Below are positions 57,634 to 64,000 of a stretch of 64,000 nucleotides of DNA, in pieces. The DNA is taken from positions 160,578,849 to 160,642,848 of the forward strand of contig NC_081413.1 of assembly GCF_030272615.1 (NCBI RefSeq), given 5' to 3'. Under the pieces are notes generated by a model. It ran no database searches. It was not told where the DNA came from and saw only the letters and a program-made list of their open reading frames with translations. Each line of letters starts with the position of its first letter. Positions within the stretch are counted from its first letter, which is position 1. This DNA comes from Cryptomeria japonica (lineage: Eukaryota > Streptophyta > Pinopsida > Cupressales > Cupressaceae). A program made the position numbers and the translations under genes.

Positions 57634-60600
57634 ATTATACTAGCTTGCAGGAGTTGGTTTGGAAGGAGCTGCAGGAGCTCCTTTCAGGACTATTCTAGAT
57701 CGACGAGTGGTGACCGCGCAAGAGGGATCTTGTCCCTTTATTCTTAGGGTGGAAACATACTCATTTGACGTTCTGAAACAATTGATGACATTGTTATAAC
57801 TAGTATTCGCTTAATTTGTTGTTTGGGCAGAGTTGGAAGAAGATGCTTTACCCTTGTCATGATCAAGCAAAGGAGTTTTGAAAATAGTATGATCAGTGTT
57901 AGAGGTCGCATGGGGTGGATCTACCTCAATTACTCCTTGCTCTAATAAATCTTGAATCATATGTTTCAATTGAAAACACGATGCAGTTTTATTTCCTTTG
58001 GACTGATGATACTCACAGTATGCATTATCATTCCACCAATGCGGTTTTACCATTGGTTCTGCCTTGATATCTGGTAGCTTAATAAATTTTGCTTGTATTA
58101 ATTACTTCATTATCGACTCAATAGGCTCTCCCAATGGTGTAAATTGTCGAGGAGGCCCATCCCTTGATCAGAAAGGTTTGCGCTGCTGGCTTTGGAGTTG
58201 GCCTTGTTGATTATATTGTTCAGTATGTTGTTGCTGAGTAACATTGCTCATTGGTGTTTGATTTTGTTCCATAGTTGACATATTAGGAACACTCAATTTC
58301 TTGATTGTGAATGGGGGTTGATTTACATTCATCGCTCTTGCATCAACAACACCATCATTAGTGACATTCTTATTTTTATACCAAAATCTGTTTCTGTCCC
58401 CTCAATAATTTGTGTTGTCACTGTCTTTATTGAGCTTGATAATTCCTTTAGCTACAAGAGTCATTTCAATGCTCATTCCTTTCTTAATTAGTTTCTCAAT
58501 AGTACTGGGACTTTTCAATTTTAGTTCATACATCATTTATGGGACCAAATTTTGGATAAACAGATTCACTTGTTGTTCTTCAGGTATATCTAGGGAAGAA
58601 CGACTATACAAGCTTCGCCATTGTTGCAAGAAAGTCACTAATGGTTCACCTTTCTTTTGCTTGGTGTTGCATAAATTTGACATGGTCACATCACTGTCGA
58701 TGTTGAACGTGAAATGAGATAAAAACTTTTGAGCCAATTCCAACCAAGTCTTTATATTTCCTGGCAGATGTGAATACCAATCCATGGCTTGTCCTGTGAG
58801 ACTTCATGCAAATAAGCGCATTAAATATGTTTCCTCATAACGCACTTTAGTACATGCCGTGAAAAATGCTCGAATGTGATCTTTTGGATTGCCATTCCCT
58901 TTATATTTCTCAAAATTAGGTGCCTCAAAATGCTTAGGGAATGAAGGCATGTATACACTCTTGTCAAATGGATTAGGACATAAATCTTGATCTGTATACA
59001 ACTTCTTTGTTCCTTTAGTTTCTAATGCGTCAACTTTTCGTTGCAACTTCTCAAGTTGTTGCACAATTGTATCAGATTTTGGAGGTCCATCATTAATCCC
59101 AGTGGGTACTCTTTGTCGATACATCATATTTCCGATCGGTTGTTGATACTCTAAAATGGCCGTTTTTGGTGTGTCTCGCATATAATGTTCTTGGTACATC
59201 TCTTGTTGTTGTGGTTGTGCTATGCCTTGATATCGACCTTGTTGTTGTGCTTCTTGTAGCCTAGGTTGATATTGCAATTGAGTATGTTGTTGATATTGCA
59301 CAGGCACCAATTGCGGTTGTGAAGTAGGATAGCCTGTTTGCCTTGGCACATATTGAGGCACATGTTGTTGATGCTGACAAATCGGAATTTGTTGACTTTG
59401 TGCCAATTGTTGTCGCGGTGTGTATCCCATCATTTGTAAAAAACTTTGTTTAGGTGGTTTTCGTTGCTTCTCCTTAAGATGGGGTATAGCACTTGCATTA
59501 ACTTGCTGTGTTGTTTGTCCAATCCATTGTGATGGTTGCAAGTTTGCATTAACTTGTAATGGTGCCGAAGGCACTGCAATTTTTTGTCGAATGCGAAATT
59601 GTTGTTGTTGCACATTTCTTGTTTTCACATTTGATTGTACCTTTTGTGTATTACTCAATTGTTGCAACAATTGTTGTTGGTGCAAACCACTATCCGTAGC
59701 TCTTTGTGTTGCCATTATCGAAGGATTTGTCGCAATAGTGTTTGGCAAATATATTGAACTTAACGGGACATAAGAACTTTGTTGCATTGTGGAATTGTTT
59801 TGGACATTGGTGATATCAGGCATTCCAATTGTGAAGCTCTCTTCCATTTTAGATTTTGATCCCATTTTATGCATATAAGGAACTACTTCTTGTTGAGGGA
59901 TAGTTGTCAATATTTGCGTGGTCTTTATTTGATCTTGTGTTACAGGTGTTGTGTTGAATAATGGATTATTTATTGTCTCAAATGGTGACTTTTGAGGAAT
60001 AGTCACTGTCAATGCCTTTGAAGCACGTTTACTCATCAAGGTAGGTTGAGTTGCTTGTTGTGCATTTTCTTCATTTGGATGCGGAGAGAAACTTAACAAC
60101 TCACCGCCTTGTTGTTCATGCACATTGATTTGCTTACTTGAAGAGGTCACATTACTCATCATGTTAAGATACTTTTGTGGAAACATCTTAAAGACCTTGT
60201 TCAAGAACTTATCCATCTTTTTTGTTATCTTTGGATCTTGAAGGAACATGTCAACATCATCAGAAGCATCGGAATCAAATGAAGAATCTGGTTGGATATT
60301 TGGATTCGTTTCTTGGTGAATGCCTTGATCTGAACCAAATCCTTGTGAGAGGGTTTGTTCTTCATACAATGTTTGTATTTCATGTTGCAAGTTTGGTTGA
60401 TTCCAATTGAAAGGTGCATTTCCTCTTGGAGTTGGTGGAACACTCCCATGTCCTGGTTTCATAGGTACAAACACTGGTTCATATAATGGAGGTGGTCCAA
60501 GTTGAACCATTCCATATGGTGGTAGTGATGTGTTTGATGAACCTTCAACTTGTACTGTTTGACTGGTTTGAAATTGTGAATTTGATATGTTGTCAATGGG

Positions 60601-60654
60601 TTGATACGTTGGTTCACCCATCTTTTTAGATTTTGATCTTGTTTCAACAGGCAT
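57634..60654 (-). pseudogene. gag: Tat-2 gag with long Gln-rich N-terminus
   Basis: ATG at 60654, open for 616 codons. Residues 1-540 are Gln/Pro/Asn-rich with runs such as QQQLLQQL and QQQQFRIRQ, unlike the shorter His/Asn-rich region of Tat-1. The capsid begins at CPNPFDKSVYMPSFPKHF (about residue 560) and continues past a TGA at 58801 through AMDWYSHLPGNIKTW and KKGEPLVTFLQQWRSL. The zinc knuckle reads CEYHQSKGNKTASC, in which the second His is Asn. In all, seven stops separate the pieces, which stay in one frame. Confidence 0.88.
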
Positions 60655-61566
60655 GTCACTTATGTAAATGCAATATTTTTGGAATTTTTCAAAGACAATA
60701 TATGATATGCAACTAAATGCAAACTAAATGAATGAGAATGAAATCTATGGCAAGAATGCAACCTATGTTTTTGGTTGTTTTTTCAAGATTTTGACAAACT
60801 TTTGAATGCAAATCTAAAAGAGAGACCCTTAGGAAATTGGAATGATGTCTAGACCTCAAAGGACAAAAGGACCAAGTGACAAAAGGACAAAATGACAATG
60901 TCTCCCCTATATGCTTGGATACTAAGCTAGGTTTGACCAAATGACAATAATGACAAAAAGAGAAAAGGTATGATAAGGTCTAGACTTCTTAACAATGACT
61001 TAGGGTTTATCAAAGATTTGGATTACTCAAGTATGACAACCTAGTTTTGACACTATATGCTAAGGGACAATTACTATGCAAATGACCCTAATATGATATG
61101 ATAATAACCTAAACCTAATGAAGAGACTTAGGGTATGCAAAGTATGACAATGGTATTACTCTAATGCAAGAGGACACATGCAAATGGATGACCCTTATTG
61201 ATATGCAAAGGAGTATGACTTAGGTGAAACCTAACCTTGGTACTTGACAATGAACTTTGCAAAATGCAACCTAGAATGAACCTAAATGTAAGTGACATGA
61301 ATGTTAAGACAAGATTTTGAACAATGTTTGATAACCATGTTTGAAGGTGTATTGAACTTTGTTGGATGAAATGCTCTTATGTTTAACCTTGTTTTGAATC
61401 AATTTGTCTTGTTTTTGAAATGATATGCAATTCAACTTTTGACAAACAAAGAAGACAAGATATTTCAACTTAGACTCAGTACAATCATGCTCATTCACAT
61501 ATTTCTTATGGTAGGCAAGGACATTAGGTACTTGAGAGGTAGACTTGTTATGGGATTCAAGGAGAA

Positions 61567-61688
61567 TACATAGATGCTTGACCCCACGGGCTCCCCTCCA
61601 TGGCACTCACTTCTCAGGGCAGCCAAGCATCAGTCCCCATGGAAATATCCCCATGGAGAACTTAGTATCTCTTCCAAGTATCCGAACT
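61567..61688 (-). other. Conserved leader stem-loop of Tat-2
   Basis: Minus-strand counterpart of 25459-25566 in Tat-1. It keeps GATGCTTG (61631-61624) paired with CAAGCATC (61580-61573), the CATGGGGACT start and the GAGAAGTGAGTGCC segment. Confidence 0.6.
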
Positions 61689-62489
61689 TGTCCTTCTCAA
61701 GCAACTAGAAGGGTTTTTGGCCTCTAAAAACAAGGTGTTTAGTAAGGATTTCTGTTAAGTGTTACTCCTTGATGTCACGCAAGCATGATTGAGACATTAA
61801 GCCCATCAAGATACCAAAAAAATGTAGTCATGCAAGCATGATTTAGACCGTGAGGTCCTACTTAGATGTTGATATGAGAAAGAGTTCAACGGTCATCACT
61901 TCCCAAGTAACTGCAATTCCCACATAACCCTTCCTTCAAAGCTTTCGCCCATCAGGTATTTGTTTATAGTGAGTTAGAATGCCAAGGTATTCTAGCCATA
62001 CTCACTTTGGGTCATTCCCTTCTCACGATTATCACTTGCTTGCAAAAGCAAATGGTCGGGAAGGCAGGCCCTCTAAGGGTGACAAACAATCAAAGACATG
62101 AGCGTGGTATTGAAGATCTGGATTTCTGATCACCCTAAAAAGGATGAGAGCATACTCTCCTACTCCAATGTCAAACTCAACAATAAAATCAAGCATAGAT
62201 TCATTCCATCCTATTTAGAAATCACTAGGTGCCTAAACATTAATTTCAAACACAAAGTTTAGTTGTATTCCAAGGCAGCCTGCAAAACCCAAGTCAGAAG
62301 TTTGATATGCTTAGTCTTTGACTATTGAACCTACACAAAACATGTTAGTAGTTTCATTTATTGCCTTTGTCATGCATATGCCAAGGTGCTGCATAGAGAG
62401 TCAGTACCAAAAACCAAAAAGCAGAAAACAAAATGCAAAACAAACAATTTTCAAGTAAAACACTACATTTTTACCTCTATTTCTGGACT

Positions 62490-62620
62490 TTACGCAGGCG
62501 CAGAACTCATGACACAGGTGCAAAATTCATGACACAAACACGGAATGTCTTTAACACAAGCGCAAAATGCTTAACACTGGCGCAAGTTGTCTTACACAGG
62601 CACAGAAGTCCCTAGAAAAC
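62490..62620 (-). repeat. GCGCCTGTGT motif array in Tat-2 leader
   Basis: Six copies of a word close to TGCGCCTGTGTCA on the minus strand, mostly 22-24 bases apart, about 100 bases after the primer site. Confidence 0.75.
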
Positions 62621-62707
62621 CCTGCACTACCCTGTTTTTGGTTTTTTTTGACCTGCAAATCAACTCAAAAGCACTCAAAAACATAGTTAAGGGGTTAGAT
62701 GGTTAGT

Positions 62708-62726
62708 GTTCACGTCGGGTTCACCA
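62708..62726 (-). promoter_or_regulatory. Tat-2 tRNA primer binding site
   Basis: Minus-strand TGGTGAACCCGACGTGAAC, five bases after the LTR end at 62732. Identical to that of NA-1. Confidence 0.85.
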
Positions 62727-62731
62727 ATTAA

Positions 62732-64000
62732 TGAAGATAGGAATTCAGAAATCATCAAAGAAAAGGTCAAATTAAGCTCAATCACAAAAGCAGATTGCAA
62801 TGATCAATCCTAACACACTCAATAGAGACATGAAAATGAAACATTCAAAACTAAAGACTATGCAAACCAAATGTAGATCTAAATTCTTCCTTCATGTGGC
62901 TCCATTGTCTTTCTATCTTCTCCAAATAGCTTTGTTGTGGACCTCACCTACTAGTGCATGATCATGATATGAAAGCAAGTAGACAAGATGATTGCTCAAG
63001 AGTACTCGAAGCGTGATTGATTCGACAAAGTAATTCAAAACAAGCGATTATTAGATAATGTGATTATTAGATCATATGATTATTAGATTGAGATTGAAGA
63101 AATTCATCCAATTTATAGACAAATTGGAGAAATGATCAAATTAGCATGATTCAATTCAAATGGAAATTGCAAATCAATATGACAAATTATGACAAATTAT
63201 GCACTTTCTATGCAAAATTGATTGATTGATAATTTATGACAAATTATGACAAATTTCTATGTCAAAAATTGATTGATTGTCAATTATGACAAATTATGAC
63301 AAATTGAAATGTCATTCCCATGAAATTAGGAGAAAAATAGAAGAGAATTGAAATTAGGAATTAGAAAAATAGAAAATTAGAAAATTGATGAAAACTAGGA
63401 AATAGGTAAATTAATTAATAATTTGTCATTTATTAATTAATTCACAAAAAGAGGAATAATTAGCCAATTAAATGAACATTTAATTGTGATTAGAAGACTT
63501 AGGATAAATAAATAATTTATTAATCCTAGAGAGAGAAATGAAAAACAAGGTTAAATGATTAAATCATGAAACCCTAAAAGATGAATTAACAATGCAAGAA
63601 TGACAATTAGGTCTTGATGAAAGATAATTGATGTTGATTCGATTATGATCATGATTCTGACTGACAAAGGACCAATGTGATAAATGATTTGATTGAGATA
63701 AAGGCGCCAATTGACCAGGAACAATGACTAATTGATCCAAATTGACATAATTGAGACAGACAATGATCGATGACAAATCGATCGCAAAATGACAAGATTG
63801 ACAAGAGGACAAGAATCGATGACAAAATAGATCGCAAGACGACAAGATTGAAAATGACAATGATCAATGACAAATTGATCGCAAAATGACAAGATTGAAA
63901 ATGATAAGAATTAATGACAAATTGATCGCATGATGACAAGGTTGATAGAGGACAAAACCCTAATTAGGATTGACGATGTCCAAAATGATGACAAATGACT
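62732..64000 (-). repeat. Tat-2 5' LTR (runs off the window)
   Basis: On the minus strand it ends ...CCTATCTTCA at 62732. It matches 22501-23763 with scattered substitutions (about ten in the first 190 bases, fewer further in). About 245 bases of the LTR should lie right of 64000. Confidence 0.9.

Larger units (their letters stand above)
60655..62707 (-). other. Tat-2 untranslated leader
   Basis: About 2.05 kb between primer site and gag ATG. It contains the conserved stem-loop block (61567-61688) and a motif array (62490-62620). Frames here are short and featureless. Confidence 0.7.
22501..64000 (-). mobile_element. Tat-2: full-structure Tat-type Ty3/gypsy element hosting two insertions
   Basis: Minus-strand element. 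The 5' LTR starts at the right (62732 to beyond 64000), followed by primer site 62726-62708, leader, gag-pol (60654 to 44495), antisense PMD gene (40280-42545), polypurine tract (39933-39917) and 3' LTR (39916-39787 plus 23888-22501). Tat-1 is inserted in the 3' LTR and NA-1 in the protease. Removing NA-1 and one CATTG restores the same reading frame on both sides. About sixteen stops and one frameshift inactivate gag-pol. Confidence 0.88.

Noticed and set aside
62708-62726. Possible tRNA gene fragment
   Set aside because: Only 18-19 bases match a tRNA 3' end, exactly where a primer binding site is expected; no cloverleaf is present.

Overview
The window looks like intergenic DNA from a large, repeat-packed plant nuclear genome. 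A conifer or other gymnosperm is my guess from the element style, but nothing here fixes the species. It is almost entirely nested LTR retrotransposons plus one decayed multi-exon gene. I see no intact host gene, rRNA, tRNA gene or CRISPR array. Element names below (Copia-1/2/3, Tat-1/2/3, NA-1) are mine.

Left part (1-14170). Copia-1 (+) contributes the RNase H end of pol (1-437) and a 3' LTR (697-6041). A 4188-bp non-coding LTR-like unit (1678-5865; 5-bp target duplication ATGTT) splits that LTR. A low-information AT-rich stretch follows. Next comes a broken minus-strand gene with recognisable exons (7331-10024), an inverted-repeat structure (10029-10195), a Copia integrase fragment (Copia-3, 10194-11613, -), LTR scraps, and Copia-2 (-; LTR 12251-13381, RNase H to 14170).

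Right part (14171-64000) is one nest. Copia-2 is interrupted by Tat-3 (+, about 14171-22500), which carries a decayed open reading frame of about 1200 codons upstream of a tRNA primer site and then a gag start. Tat-3 gag is interrupted by Tat-2 (-, 22501 to beyond 64000). Tat-2 hosts two further insertions. Tat-1 (+, 23889-39786, duplication CTTAC) sits in its 3' LTR. NA-1 (-, 49096-57059, duplication CATTG) sits in its protease region, and the Tat-2 reading frame resumes exactly across that insertion. LTR pairs differ at about 6/787 sites in Tat-1 and about 36/1358 in NA-1 (counted by eye), and more in Tat-2, which agrees with the nesting order.

Tat-1 and Tat-2 are Ty3/gypsy Tat-type elements: gag, protease, a G-patch-like linker, reverse transcriptase, a degenerate RNase H plus a second (archaeal-type) RNase H, and integrase. 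Between integrase and the 3' LTR each carries an antisense gene for a plant mobile domain (PMD) protein, with its own TATA-like box, a short first exon and a phase-0 intron at the same place. NA-1 is a non-autonomous relative encoding only a long N-terminal region, a protease and the G-patch-like domain, in a frame broken by a single TGA. The antisense spliced PMD gene, the G-patch module, a conserved leader stem-loop and a GCGYYTGTG repeat found in both the sense leaders and the antisense introns are the most interesting content.
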